Of a DNA stretch of 64,000 nucleotides, positions 26,806-36,600 are shown one piece after another. Numbering within the stretch: position 1 is the first letter of the stretch; every line of letters begins with the position of its first letter. The stretch is from Algoriphagus aquaeductus (GTDB lineage: Bacteria > Bacteroidota > Bacteroidia > Cytophagales > Cyclobacteriaceae), in contig NZ_QKTX01000010.1 of NCBI RefSeq assembly GCF_003253485.1, positions 124,001 to 188,000 on the forward strand, written 5' to 3'. A model generated the notes under the pieces. That model saw only the letters and a program-made list of their open reading frames with translations. It was not told the DNA's origin and did not search any database. The translations under genes and the position numbers were made by a program.

Positions 26806-26846
26806 GAACAACCGGGCTTTGGGAAGAATACCAAATCCGGTTGTTC
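26806..26846 (+). promoter_or_regulatory. Strong intercistronic hairpin between the SusE-like and GH13 genes
   Basis: Perfect 10-bp arms GAACAACCGG (26806-26815) and CCGGTTGTTC (26837-26846) enclose an inner TTTGG/CCAAA helix. Only a weak CTTTAAATT follows, so it is more likely an RNA-stabilising or attenuating hairpin than a full terminator. It would let the lipoprotein be made in excess of the amylase. Confidence 0.6.
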
Positions 26847-26862
26847 CTTTAAATTCCGTCCG

Positions 26863-29664
26863 ATGATTAAAAAGTCACTGTTTTTCCTAATCCTGGTTTT
26901 TGGGTTTTTTACCGTTACCCGCACTATTGCCCAGGTTACCACCGAACCGGCCATTCCGCTTGCTAGCGGGTCAGTGAAGATTATCTATGATGCTTCCAAA
27001 GGGACTACCGGGCTGAAGGATTGCAACTGTGATGTGTATATCCACATTGGAGCGGTCACCGGAGGTCCCGCATCGACCACTTGGACTATTGTGCCTTTTC
27101 AATGGGGGACGGCCAACTCATCGGCAAAAATGACCCGAGTGACGGGCCAACCCAATATTTACACGTTTGAGCTTACTCCCAATTCTTTTTTCAACAACCC
27201 CAATAACCTGACCATCTATCGTTTGGGAATGGTCTTCAGGAATGCCGACGGGAGCAAAGAAGGAAAAACCAGCACCAATTCAGACTTTTTTGTAGACTTG
27301 GCCCAAGGCTTTGATGTGTCGTTTACCGCACCTCAGGGCACCGGATCGGTTTCCTTAGAGGTAGGAGAACGTTTCGAATTTAAAGCCGCCGCCACAGAAG
27401 CTGCCGATTTGAGTTTTGAATTGGATGGGGAAATAGTTGCCGAGGCAAAAAACGCCCAAGCTATTTCCTATAATTTCACCGCAACTCAGTCCGGTAATTT
27501 TACACTCGTGGCCAAAGCCATCAAAGGCGATGTGGAAGACACTCAGTCCCTCTCCCTTGTTGTTTTTGGGCCTTCGGAGACCGCCCCCTTACCGACAGGT
27601 GTCAAACTTGGGATCAACTATCTCACGGACACTGAAGTGATTTTGGCGCTTCAGGCACCCCAAAAAAGCATCGCTCACGTCATCGGAGATTTCAATGACT
27701 GGAAAGTTTTGCCCGAATACCAAATGAAAAGGACTCCGGATAAAGAGATTTTTTGGTTAAGAATCTCCGGACTCACTCCTCAGCAGGAATACATTTTTCA
27801 ATACTTGGTCGATGGGACCATCCGAATCGGAGATCCCTATGCCGACAAAACCTCCGATCCTTTCAACGATCAGGAAATCATTACCCAAAACCGATATCCC
27901 GGATTGAAACCTTATCCATCCGGAAAGACAGAGTTTCAGGCGACTTACCTTCAAACTGCACAAACTGCCTACCCCTGGAAAAACCTGACCTACACCCGAC
28001 CCAAGCCGGAAGAACTGGTAGTTTATGAACTTTTGGTCAGGGATTTTGATGAAAAAAGAACGTATCAGGCCGTGATCGACCGATTGGACTATCTGAAAAG
28101 CCTGGGCATCAATGCCATTGAACTCATGCCGGTGGGGGAATTTGAAGGCAATCTTTCCTGGGGATACAATCCGTCTTTCTTCTTCGCTCCGGACAAATAT
28201 TACGGTACCAAAAACGATCTGAAGCGCCTGATCGATGAGGCGCACGGTAAAGGAATGGTGGTGATCTTGGACATGGTGCTCAACCATGCGTTTGGACAAA
28301 ATCCCATGGTCAGACTCTACAACGATGGGGATTATGGGGCTCCGACCGAAGACAATCCCTGGTTTAACCGGGTGGCCAAGCATCCCTTCAATGTGGGCTA
28401 TGACTTCAACCACGAAAGCAAATACACGCAGGCTTTTGTCGATTCGGTCAATAATTATTGGTTGACAGAATACAAGGTCGATGGCTTCCGGTTTGACCTT
28501 TCCAAAGGATTTACCCAGGTCAATTCTGGGGACAATGTCAATTTCTGGTCACAGTATGATCCCAGCCGGATCAAAATCTGGAAGCATATCTACGATCGCA
28601 TCAAAGCCAACCATCCCGAAGCCTATGTCATTTTGGAACACCTCTCAGCCAATGATGAAGAAAAAGAATTGGCGGACTATGGGATGATGCTTTGGGGAAA
28701 TATCAATTTTGATTTCCGGGAAATGGCCAAGGGTCAAAGCAAGAATTTTGACTATGCATATTTCAAAACCAGAAACTGGACCAAAAATGGCCTGATTGCC
28801 TACATGGAGTCCCATGATGAGGAACGGGTCATGTGGGAAACGCTCAATTTTGGGGCTATTTCTCCTATCAATCTCAAAGCTTTGGAGAATGCCGTCAACC
28901 GCAATCAGCTTTTGACTGCCTTCTATTTTGGAATTCCCGGACCTAAAATGATCTGGCAGTTTGGAGAGTTTGGCTATGATGCCGAGCTCAACAACGACCG
29001 ACTGGGGATCAAACCTACCCGATGGAACTACCTGGATAATCCCCAACGGCAGCGTCTGTTTAAGCTCTATCAGGAGATGATCAAGCTGAAAAAAGAGCAT
29101 GCGGTATTCAATAATCCGGATAAAACTACCTTGAATCTCAGCGCTACCGTCAAATCCATCATCTTGGAGCACCCTGATCTCGATGTGGTGATTCATGGTA
29201 ATTTTGGATTAAGTACAGCAGCAGCAGTGACGGTTCCTTTTCCCAAACCGGGAAAATGGTACAATTACTTTACCGGGGAAGAAATAACCGTGTCAGGTAG
29301 TAGTCTTTCCTTGAGTTTCAGGCCAAACGAACTGGTGCTCCTTACGAGCAAAAAATTACCGACACCGGAAAAGGGAATCCTGCAGGAGGATTTTATCACT
29401 TCCATCCCGGAACCAATTACGGAAGGGGAATTCAAAGTCTATCCCAACCCTGCCACGCATTCTCTGACTGTGGAGCTGCCCAAAGGAATGGAAGAGGCAC
29501 ATTACCGGGTGATCGATATGTCCGGAAGATTGATTTTTGACGGACAGGGCAGGACAGCCGACCAGATTTTAGGATTTGATCTAAGTGGAATTCAGGCAGG
29601 GATTTATATCTTTGAGGCGTTTGACAACAAGCGGGTGCTGCATCAGCGCTTTATTAAGAAATAA
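26863..29664 (+). CDS. Secreted GH13 alpha-amylase-family enzyme with T9SS domain
   Basis: A 933-residue exported enzyme. A signal peptide ends at TIAQ (about 24). Two N-terminal beta domains follow, then a CBM48-like module (HVIGDFNDWKVLPEYQM, about 270-340). The GH13 barrel (about 385-760) has VILDMVLNHAFGQ, nucleophile Asp545 in GFRFD, acid/base Glu592 in VILEH, and Asp652 in ESHDEE. The C-terminus is a T9SS type A domain (FKVYPNPATHS, GIYIFEAF, FIKK). It should act outside the cell on starch, glycogen or pullulan; the CBM48-GH13 pairing is typical of pullulanase, glycogen-debranching or neopullulanase-like subfamilies, and I cannot fix which. It precedes fba by 18 bases. Confidence 0.92.
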   Translation: MIKKSLFFLILVFGFFTVTRTIAQVTTEPAIPLASGSVKIIYDASKGTTGLKDCNCDVYIHIGAVTGGPASTTWTIVPFQWGTANSSAKMTRVTGQPNIYTFELTPNSFFNNPNNLTIYRLGMVFRNADGSKEGKTSTNSDFFVDLAQGFDVSFTAPQGTGSVSLEVGERFEFKAAATEAADLSFELDGEIVAEAKNAQAISYNFTATQSGNFTLVAKAIKGDVEDTQSLSLVVFGPSETAPLPTGVKLGINYLTDTEVILALQAPQKSIAHVIGDFNDWKVLPEYQMKRTPDKEIFWLRISGLTPQQEYIFQYLVDGTIRIGDPYADKTSDPFNDQEIITQNRYPGLKPYPSGKTEFQATYLQTAQTAYPWKNLTYTRPKPEELVVYELLVRDFDEKRTYQAVIDRLDYLKSLGINAIELMPVGEFEGNLSWGYNPSFFFAPDKYYGTKNDLKRLIDEAHGKGMVVILDMVLNHAFGQNPMVRLYNDGDYGAPTEDNPWFNRVAKHPFNVGYDFNHESKYTQAFVDSVNNYWLTEYKVDGFRFDLSKGFTQVNSGDNVNFWSQYDPSRIKIWKHIYDRIKANHPEAYVILEHLSANDEEKELADYGMMLWGNINFDFREMAKGQSKNFDYAYFKTRNWTKNGLIAYMESHDEERVMWETLNFGAISPINLKALENAVNRNQLLTAFYFGIPGPKMIWQFGEFGYDAELNNDRLGIKPTRWNYLDNPQRQRLFKLYQEMIKLKKEHAVFNNPDKTTLNLSATVKSIILEHPDLDVVIHGNFGLSTAAAVTVPFPKPGKWYNYFTGEEITVSGSSLSLSFRPNELVLLTSKKLPTPEKGILQEDFITSIPEPITEGEFKVYPNPATHSLTVELPKGMEEAHYRVIDMSGRLIFDGQGRTADQILGFDLSGIQAGIYIFEAFDNKRVLHQRFIKK

Positions 29665-29682
29665 CCAAACCTAACTCAAACT

Positions 29683-30744
29683 ATGAAATTTAAACCTGGA
29701 GTAAAGTACGGGGAAGAGCTCAGAGACCTTTATGCGTATGCAAAGGAAAATGAATTCGCTTTTCCGGCAGTGAATGTGATCGGTACCAATTCGGTAAATG
29801 CGGTATTGGAAACTGCCAAAAAAGTAAACTCTCCTGTCATTATTCAATTCTCAAACGGTGGTGCCCAGTTTTTTGCAGGAAAAAGCCTACCCAATGATAA
29901 GCAACAGGCCTCTATCGCCGGTGGTATTTCCGGTGCACACCATGTGCATCAGATGGCAGAGGCCTATGGGGTTCCGGTGATTTTGCACACCGACCACGCC
30001 GCCTTGAAATTGCTTCCTTGGATTGATGGCTTGCTTGAGGCTGGAAAAGCCTACCATGCAGCCTACAAACGACCGTTGTTTAGCTCTCACATGCTCGACC
30101 TTTCCGAAGAGCCGCTTCATGAGAATATCGAGATTTCTGCGAAGTATTTCACCGAATTTGCCAAGCTGGATATGGCGATCGAGATCGAACTCGGTGTGAC
30201 CGGTGGGGAGGAAGACGGCGTGGACAATTCAGACGTGGATTCATCCAAGCTTTATACCCAGCCTGAGGAAGTGGCTTATGCCTATGAGCACCTGAAGGGA
30301 ATCAGTGACTTATTTACCATCGCGGCTGCTTTTGGCAACGTGCACGGGGTGTACAAGCCGGGAAACGTGAGCTTGAAGCCGATCATTTTGAAAAACTCCC
30401 AAGACTTCATCAACAAGAAGCACGGCACGACTGGCAAGCCCTTGAACTTTGTGTTCCATGGTGGCTCCGGTTCTTCAGTGGAGGAAATTCGTGAGGCAAA
30501 CAGCTACGGTTCGATCAAGATGAACATCGATACCGACATGCAGTGGGCGATGTGGGAAGGCATTCTAAACTACTACAAGAAAAACGAAGGATACCTTCAG
30601 AGCCAATTGGGCAATCCGGAAGGTCCGGACAGTCCAAATAAGAAATATTACGATCCGCGCGTGTGGTTGAGAAAAGGCGAAGAACAATTTGTAAAACGAT
30701 TGGAATTGGCCTTTGACATGCTCAATGCGGTAAACAGAAACTAA
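29683..30744 (+). CDS. fbaA: Class II fructose-bisphosphate aldolase
   Basis: A 353-residue zinc aldolase that splits fructose 1,6-bisphosphate in glycolysis or joins trioses in gluconeogenesis. Class II features: ILHTDHAALKLLPWIDG (catalytic Asp and zinc His), the glycine-rich loop with IEIELGVTGGEEDGVDN, AAAFGNVHGVY, FHGGSGSS and MNIDTDMQWA. Length and sequence fit the class IIA long form (FbaA). It has no signal peptide and is the only central-metabolism gene in the glucan locus, 18 bases after the secreted GH13 gene, so it can be co-induced with glucan use. A clear terminator follows it. Confidence 0.96.
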   Translation: MKFKPGVKYGEELRDLYAYAKENEFAFPAVNVIGTNSVNAVLETAKKVNSPVIIQFSNGGAQFFAGKSLPNDKQQASIAGGISGAHHVHQMAEAYGVPVILHTDHAALKLLPWIDGLLEAGKAYHAAYKRPLFSSHMLDLSEEPLHENIEISAKYFTEFAKLDMAIEIELGVTGGEEDGVDNSDVDSSKLYTQPEEVAYAYEHLKGISDLFTIAAAFGNVHGVYKPGNVSLKPIILKNSQDFINKKHGTTGKPLNFVFHGGSGSSVEEIREANSYGSIKMNIDTDMQWAMWEGILNYYKKNEGYLQSQLGNPEGPDSPNKKYYDPRVWLRKGEEQFVKRLELAFDMLNAVNRN

Positions 30745-30766
30745 TACCATTACCTATTTCCAATGG

Positions 30767-30799
30767 AAAAGTCACTTGATTCAGGTGACTTTTTCTTTT
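30767..30799 (+). terminator. Terminator after fbaA
   Basis: AAAAGTCAC...GTGACTTTTTC hairpin (stem of about 9-13 bp including a G-T pair, 3-base loop) followed by TTTTTCTTTT. It overlaps the leader of the next amylase gene, so that gene needs readthrough or its own promoter. Confidence 0.88.
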
Positions 30800-30811
30800 C
30801 CCAGAATAAAC

Positions 30812-32365
30812 ATGAACAAAACCCTGATCGCAAGTACTTTGGCAACCCTGTCAATTTTGGCTTCCTGCCAGTCCGAACCTACTCCCGAAGTCAAAAACCA
30901 CTGGCCGAAAGCTGGGGTCACCTATGAGATTTTTGTACAATCATTCAACGATTCAAATGGTGATGGAATCGGAGACTTCAACGGGGTGACCGAAAAGCTG
31001 GACTACATCCAAGAGCTCGGTGCCAATGCGATCTGGTTTATGCCCATCATGCCTTCGCCGACCTACCACAAGTACGATGTGACCGACTACAAGGCGGTGC
31101 ATCCGGACTATGGCACGATGGAGGATTTCAAAAAACTCCTCGAAGAAGCCCACAAGCGGGACATCAAGATCGTGATTGACATGATTATCAATCACACTTC
31201 TACGGAGCACCCTTGGTTTCAGGCATCCAAATCCGGTCGGGACAGTGAGTTTCGGGATTATTACGTGTGGGCTCAAAAGGATACGATCGCAGCCTTTCTG
31301 GACAAAAAAGTAATCACTCTCGATTCGGATAATATCCGGCAGTGGCATGACCCGGGACAGGGGGAAGATTTCTACTACGGCTTTTTCTGGGGAGGCATGC
31401 CCGATCTGAACTTTGACAGCCCCAAAGTGAGGGAGGAGATCTATGAAATCGGACGGTTTTGGCTGGAGGAAGTGGGCGTGGACGGGTTTCGATTGGATGC
31501 AGCCAAGCATATTTTTCCGGATGATCGACCATTGGACAATCATGCTTTTTGGAAGGAATTCCGTGCCAAGATGGAAGCTATCAAACCCGATGTGTACTTG
31601 GTAGGAGAGGTTTATGATAAAAAGGAAATCGTGGCCCCTTACCTGCCCGGACTTCCGGCTTTGTTCAATTTTGATTTTCATTATACACTGATCGAATCCC
31701 TGAATTCAGGCGATGGGCAATTGCTCCTACAAAAGCAAAAAGAGGTATTGGACTTTTACCAAGGCATTACGCCCAACTTTATCGATGCGACTTTTTCTTC
31801 GAATCATGATCAACCGCGCCTTTTGAACGATCTGAAGGAAGATCCTGCTAAATACAAGCAGGCCAGTGCCATCCTTTTGACCATGCCCGGAGCACCGTAC
31901 CTGTACTATGGAGAAGAAATCGGGATGCTTGGGCTCAAGCCGGATGAGCATATCCGTGAACCGTTCATTTGGGATGTAAAGGAGAATGACAAAGGAAGAG
32001 CTACTTGGATCGAAGCCAAATACAGCACCGATGCCACCGTGACTCCACTTGAGGCTCAGCGAAAGGACCCGAACAGCTATTTCAATCACTACAAAGCGCT
32101 GATCAAACTCAGGAATTCCTATCCTGCTTTGGCTACCGGTTCGCTTGAAATTTTAGAAAATAAATTTCCAAAGTCCGTCATGGCTTTTGGACGAAAAAGT
32201 GCCGATCAAGAGGCGTTTGTAGTTCATAATGTGGGTTCAGAATCGGTAGAAGTTGATGTTCCAGCTGAATTTGAAAAAGAACTATTTAAACTAGGAACAA
32301 TAAAACTGGAATCCGGAAAGTTGAATCTTGAAGGGAATTCGAGTGTGGTTTTTTTGAAAAAATAA
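30812..32365 (+). CDS. GH13 alpha-amylase-family lipoprotein
   Basis: A 517-residue enzyme with lipobox LASC (Cys at about 19), so it is anchored in the periplasmic or outer membrane. The GH13 barrel has YEIFVQSFNDSNGDGIGDF, DMIINHTSTEHPWF, nucleophile Asp229 in GFRLDAAKH, acid/base Glu266 in VGEVYD and Asp333 in NHDQPR. The C-terminal beta domain ends at 517. The NGDGIGD stretch is a common calcium or structural loop of GH13. The start is ATG 30812; a longer frame from 30776 would remove the lipoprotein signal. It probably hydrolyses maltodextrins after surface cleavage. It is the last gene of the glucan block, bounded by a strong two-way terminator. Confidence 0.93.
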   Translation: MNKTLIASTLATLSILASCQSEPTPEVKNHWPKAGVTYEIFVQSFNDSNGDGIGDFNGVTEKLDYIQELGANAIWFMPIMPSPTYHKYDVTDYKAVHPDYGTMEDFKKLLEEAHKRDIKIVIDMIINHTSTEHPWFQASKSGRDSEFRDYYVWAQKDTIAAFLDKKVITLDSDNIRQWHDPGQGEDFYYGFFWGGMPDLNFDSPKVREEIYEIGRFWLEEVGVDGFRLDAAKHIFPDDRPLDNHAFWKEFRAKMEAIKPDVYLVGEVYDKKEIVAPYLPGLPALFNFDFHYTLIESLNSGDGQLLLQKQKEVLDFYQGITPNFIDATFSSNHDQPRLLNDLKEDPAKYKQASAILLTMPGAPYLYYGEEIGMLGLKPDEHIREPFIWDVKENDKGRATWIEAKYSTDATVTPLEAQRKDPNSYFNHYKALIKLRNSYPALATGSLEILENKFPKSVMAFGRKSADQEAFVVHNVGSESVEVDVPAEFEKELFKLGTIKLESGKLNLEGNSSVVFLKK

Positions 32366-32372
32366 AATCTTC

Positions 32373-32419
32373 ATGCGGCCTCTATGAGACGAAAATCCAA
32401 ATAGAGGCCGCATTTTTTG
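32373..32419. terminator. Bidirectional terminator between convergent genes
   Basis: Perfect 13-bp arms, 32373-32385 and 32401-32413, with T runs on both outward sides. It separates the GH13 lipoprotein gene (plus) from the exported-protein gene (minus). Confidence 0.92.
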
Positions 32420-32420
32420 A

Positions 32421-33077
32421 TTATTTTGAGGCAAGTAATTTGGATACTCCTAGTCCAAAATTGTAGAAATGACCATCTCCAATTTCTTGCAGGAAATACA
32501 TCAAGCCTCCCTCAGGTCTGATGATCCATCCGCCTTTGAGTTGAAAGGCTAATCCAAGATTTAGTTTGAGGAAAGTTTCATCTAAGCCAGCATCACTTGA
32601 AAGCGGAATCAGGAAACCAGGTGATAGATTGAGATGGATTTTTTCTCCCAGAGCCGGAGAAAAAATGAAGGTGGGCTCAGTCATCCAGGTTGCATCCCTA
32701 TCTTTTTCAAAGTTGGATCCTATGGGAATGAATACGGCAAACTTCCCTGACTCAGTCGAAAACTTCGGACCAACCATCAGCAGGTTCATTCCGCCTTCAA
32801 ATTCATGGACAGAAAATCTGTCATATTTGGCCCTGATTTCAGTACGATCTGAGATCCCCACGCCTAATTGAAATCCGAAATTGTCGAATACCTGGGCTCT
32901 TTCTCCCTCATAGCCTGTCCCTATATTCGCATAGTATGGCGTGATTTCCGCATTGCCTTTCCCTGAAGAACCTGCACTTTGGAAGTTCGGGGAAAATTGA
33001 GAAAAGCAGAGCACTGGGATCAGGAACACTAATCCTCCGAGCCAAATGGTTTTTAGATTGAGCTTGACCTTTTTCAT
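32421..33077 (-). CDS. Exported outer-membrane beta-barrel-like protein
   Basis: A 218-residue protein with a signal peptide ending LCFSQ (about 26). The mature part alternates amphipathic strands, for example FGFQLGVGISDRTEIRAKYD, FAVFIPIGSNFEKD and FLKLNLGLAFQLKGGWIIRP, and ends with a GLGVSKLL strand. This is the pattern of small outer-membrane barrels annotated as transporter or phenol-degradation MetA-like family proteins in Bacteroidota. It is a single gene with no obvious operon. A role in small-molecule passage is only a guess. The start ATG at 33077 is set by the signal peptide. Confidence 0.75.
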   Translation of the reverse strand: MKKVKLNLKTIWLGGLVFLIPVLCFSQFSPNFQSAGSSGKGNAEITPYYANIGTGYEGERAQVFDNFGFQLGVGISDRTEIRAKYDRFSVHEFEGGMNLLMVGPKFSTESGKFAVFIPIGSNFEKDRDATWMTEPTFIFSPALGEKIHLNLSPGFLIPLSSDAGLDETFLKLNLGLAFQLKGGWIIRPEGGLMYFLQEIGDGHFYNFGLGVSKLLASK

Positions 33078-33226
33078 GGGAATGAAGTCAGTGATTTACG
33101 TGCTGACGCCGCACGGTTTTGGGTTGTCAAAGTAATTTGATCAAGTTTAGCAGCTTGAAGAGTCTACATTGACTTGAAAAAAACCATAATTCCTTACTAT
33201 TTTGATTTGTAATAATGAATTAGAAT

Positions 33227-33406
33227 GTGGGTGTCATTTGCTTTTTGCATATCATACAAAAATGCTACGATGGTCCAAATGAAAAGGCGAAATTCAATAA
33301 TCCCTTTTCAGAATTGTCTTTTAAATATGACCTAATTGGAAGACTTGAGTTGATCAAGCAATTTTGTTTTGAGCATGCAGGAATAGTCCCTAAAATGAGA
33401 TCGTAA
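33227..33406 (+). pseudogene. Possible gene fragment, 59 codons
   Basis: From GTG 33227 an open frame runs to TAA 33404 and encodes a plausible soluble sequence (IIQKCYDGPNEKAKFNNPF, then YDLIGRLELIKQFCFEHAG). A stop lies two codons before the GTG. I do not recognise it. It ends just before an IS-end-like sequence, so it may be the surviving part of a disrupted gene. It could also be chance in an A/T-rich leader. Confidence 0.3.
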
Positions 33407-33408
33407 GC

Positions 33409-33480
33409 TTCCCCAAAAATTAGACAGTTTAAAAGGCGACAGAGTCCTTCAATTTAAACTGTATGAAGAAGTCGGGAATT
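33409..33480 (+). mobile_element. Possible left-end remnant of an IS3-type element
   Basis: CCCCAAAAATTAGACAG followed about 50 bases later by ATGAAGAAGTCG (MKKS) resembles the left end and orfA start of some IS3-family elements (recalled pattern, not searched). A perfect 10-base inverted repeat ACAGTTTAAA/TTTAAACTGT spans 33424-33462. The frame stops after 10 codons, so any element here is only a stub. Confidence 0.3.
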
Positions 33481-33650
33481 CGGTCAATTCTTTGATTTTT
33501 CAGTTTGCTTTCCTTTAGATTAGTATTTAGCTTTATTTCCTTGCTATTCATTGGATTAGCAGGGCAATCCCTCCAAGGAAAGACTTTTTAAGCCCCTTGC
33601 AGATTGCTCGGATTTTTGATTGAAGCTCATTTTTAAACCCGGTATATCCT

Positions 33651-36600
33651 ATGTCAAGTATCAAAATCAGATTAAGGGGTCATGAATTGCCCAAAGAGGT
33701 TTTTCAACAGGAAGATAAGGGCCTCAGCTATTTCGAGGTCAGCAAGACTTTCAGCGTAGCCAATGCCACGCGGAGCGATGTTCCCGAACAATTGCTGGAA
33801 TTGAAGGAGGAGGAAATTTTACAGTTGGACTTCGAGGACAATTCCTTCTGGCTCGGGGACAGCGATTCCATCCGTCAGATTTTTTCCAAGGAACTCAAAA
33901 GAGGGGCGACAGGAGAGGAAATATACCTATCCGGTGAAATCCAAACAGATGAACAGGACCGAAGCCTGGTTCAGAAGGTGGCTATCAAAGCCGCAAAAGT
34001 CTTCGTCAAAAACAAGCTCATCCGTCCCGGTGTGGGTTTGCTTGCGCAGAAAGCAGAGAATTCCGGGCTGAAATTTGGCGATAAGTCCTTCGAAAAATAT
34101 GGCCCATCAGTGGTCCTGTCAGTTTCCGAAAGCTTTGATTTGGCAGAGGCGGATTTTTCCAGAATTGATCCTTCCAAAAAATGCCTCTTGCTGATTCATG
34201 GTACAGGCTCTTCTTCCATAGGTTCCTTTGGAGAGATGAAGGGGACCGAGGAGTGGAGGAAATTGGTCGATGCATATGGAGAATCCAATATACTGGCCCT
34301 TCAGCACCGGACTTTGACGTGCAGTCCTTTGCAAAATGTCCTGGCAGCACTGGAGTCCCTTCCTTCCGGATTGACGCTGGATTTGATCACACATTCCCGA
34401 GGTGGGCTGGTGGGGGATCTATTGGCACGATTTGCCGACCATGCGGATGGTTTTGACGATGAGGAAATGGTCGTTTTTGAAAAGAATGATCGGGAGGCAG
34501 ATTTGGAGACGATCCAAAAGATCACCCAAGTCCTTCAGCGCAAAACCCTTAAAGTAGATCGGATTGTCCGGGTGGCCTGCCCGGCAAACGGGACCACCTT
34601 GGCTTCCAAGAGACTGGATATGTTTCTCAATGTGGTCATCAATCTTTTGGGAGTGGCCGTGGGAGGTGCGACCAATCCCGTGTTTCTTTCGATGAAAGAG
34701 CTCGTCCTTGCGGCAGTGGAGACCAAAGACGACGTCACCGTACTTCCCGGACTGGAGTCTATGAATCCGGAGTCTCCTTTCATTCGGGTGTTGAATTTTC
34801 GTGGAACAGCAAAAGAACTTGACTCCAAACTGATCGTTATTGCCGGCAGCAGTGAGTTGAGCGTGACTTTCAAAAGCCTGGCCGTCTTGGCGGGTAAGTT
34901 TTTCTTCAGAGGAAAAAATGATTTGGTGGTGGATACGGCGAGTATGGAGTTTGGGGCCAAGAGAAAGGAGGGCAATGTTTTTCTCTATCTGGAAGAAACA
35001 GGCAAGATTGACCACATCACTTATTTTCACACGGAGCGAGTCCGGAAGACCATTCAAACCGGGCTTTTGGGTAAACTGGAGGAGTTTTCCGGGCAAAGCA
35101 GAACCGATGGCATTACTTTTCTGCGCTCGGGACAGCGGGGAGTTTTGGGTGTGGAAGGCGGAAGATATGTCGGTACTGAGGTCAGTGGTAAGCGCCCTAT
35201 TTTGATCCTTTTGCCCGGCATCATGGGATCGAACCTGAAAGACAAAAGAGCTAAGACAGATTCGGATCGGCTATTGTGGATCAATTACTTACGGTTTTTA
35301 AAAGGCCATTTGAGCCTGTTGAAGCCTTCCGATCAGGATGGCATCGAGGCGGATTCCCTGATCAAAACTTCCTACAAAAATTTGGGGGAATACCTGAGCA
35401 AAACCTATGATGTGGTCGCTTTTCCCTTTGATTGGAGACTCCAGATGGAAGGAAATGCAGCTCTGCTCAATCTGAAGATCAAAGAACTCCTTGCCTATAA
35501 TCAACCGATCAAAATGGTCGGACACAGCATGGGAGGAGTACTCACCCGGGATTTTATCCTGTACCATCCCGAAACGTATCAGAAATTGAATGCCCTTCCC
35601 GGTTTTAAAATTCTGTTTCTAGGATCTCCCTTGGGAGGATCTTACCGCATTCCCTACGTTTTGTTTGGGAAAGATGGGATCATCAAGCTATTGGCTAAGA
35701 TTGACATCCGAAATTCTCCCAAAGACCTCCTGAGTGTATTTGTGAATTTTCCGGGCATCTTGGCGCTGCTACCGATCAACAAATCCGGAAAGCATGATTT
35801 CTCGGATCGTGGATTTTGGGAAAAACTCAGAAAAGCCTCCGGAGACGATTCCTGGCCGATTCCGACAGAAAAGGATTTGCGGCATTTCGGGGAGTATCAA
35901 AAGAAAATCCTAACGCAGGAAAAAGAGATCAACTACGATAACATTTTCTACATCGCCGGCCAAAGCCGTAGCAAAAACAGCACGATTTCGGATTTGGAGA
36001 TTAAGGATGGACGGCTGGTGTTTTATGCCACCCATCAAGGGGATGAGAGTGTGACCTGGGAAAGTGGAATTCCCAAAGGAATCCTGGAGCGCAATCATTT
36101 TTACTATGCCAATGTCACCCATGGAGGACTTTCTACTGAAAAGAAAATCTTCGGTGCGATCGAGGACATCTTAACCCAAGGTCAGACAGCACGCCTGCAA
36201 AATTCGCTTCCCAAAGCCCGAGGAGACGAGAAGGATTTTGTGGCAAAGGAAGAGGAGATTTTCGATCTCACTGAGGAAAATACCATGAATACCCTGCTTG
36301 GTTTAGGGACCGATGAAGATCCGATCCCACATGAAACTCCGATACATGTCAAGGTAAGCCATGGGGATCTGAGCTATGCCGATTATCCGGTGTTGGCGGG
36401 GCATTTTGAGTTTGATTCCATTCTGACTACCGAAAAAGTCATTGATCGCAAGCTGAAAGGGGAACTTTCGAGGTTGCTGAGTTTGGGATTATATCCTGGA
36501 CCGGTGGGTACGCATCAAATAGTCATGTCCAAAGATGTATCCAATTCGGATAAAAGTTTCAAAGGAACTGTAGTCGTCGGGATGGGGGTACCGGGAGAAC

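Larger units (their letters stand above)
33078..33650. other. Long A/T-rich leader before the hydrolase-CHAT gene
   Basis: This region holds a short protein-like reading frame (33227-33406) and an element resembling an IS left end (33409-33480), both listed separately. No further gene, tRNA or strong hairpin was seen. Near 33524, TTTAGCTTTATTT approaches but does not meet the TAnnTTTG box. The real start of transcription is unknown. Confidence 0.4.
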
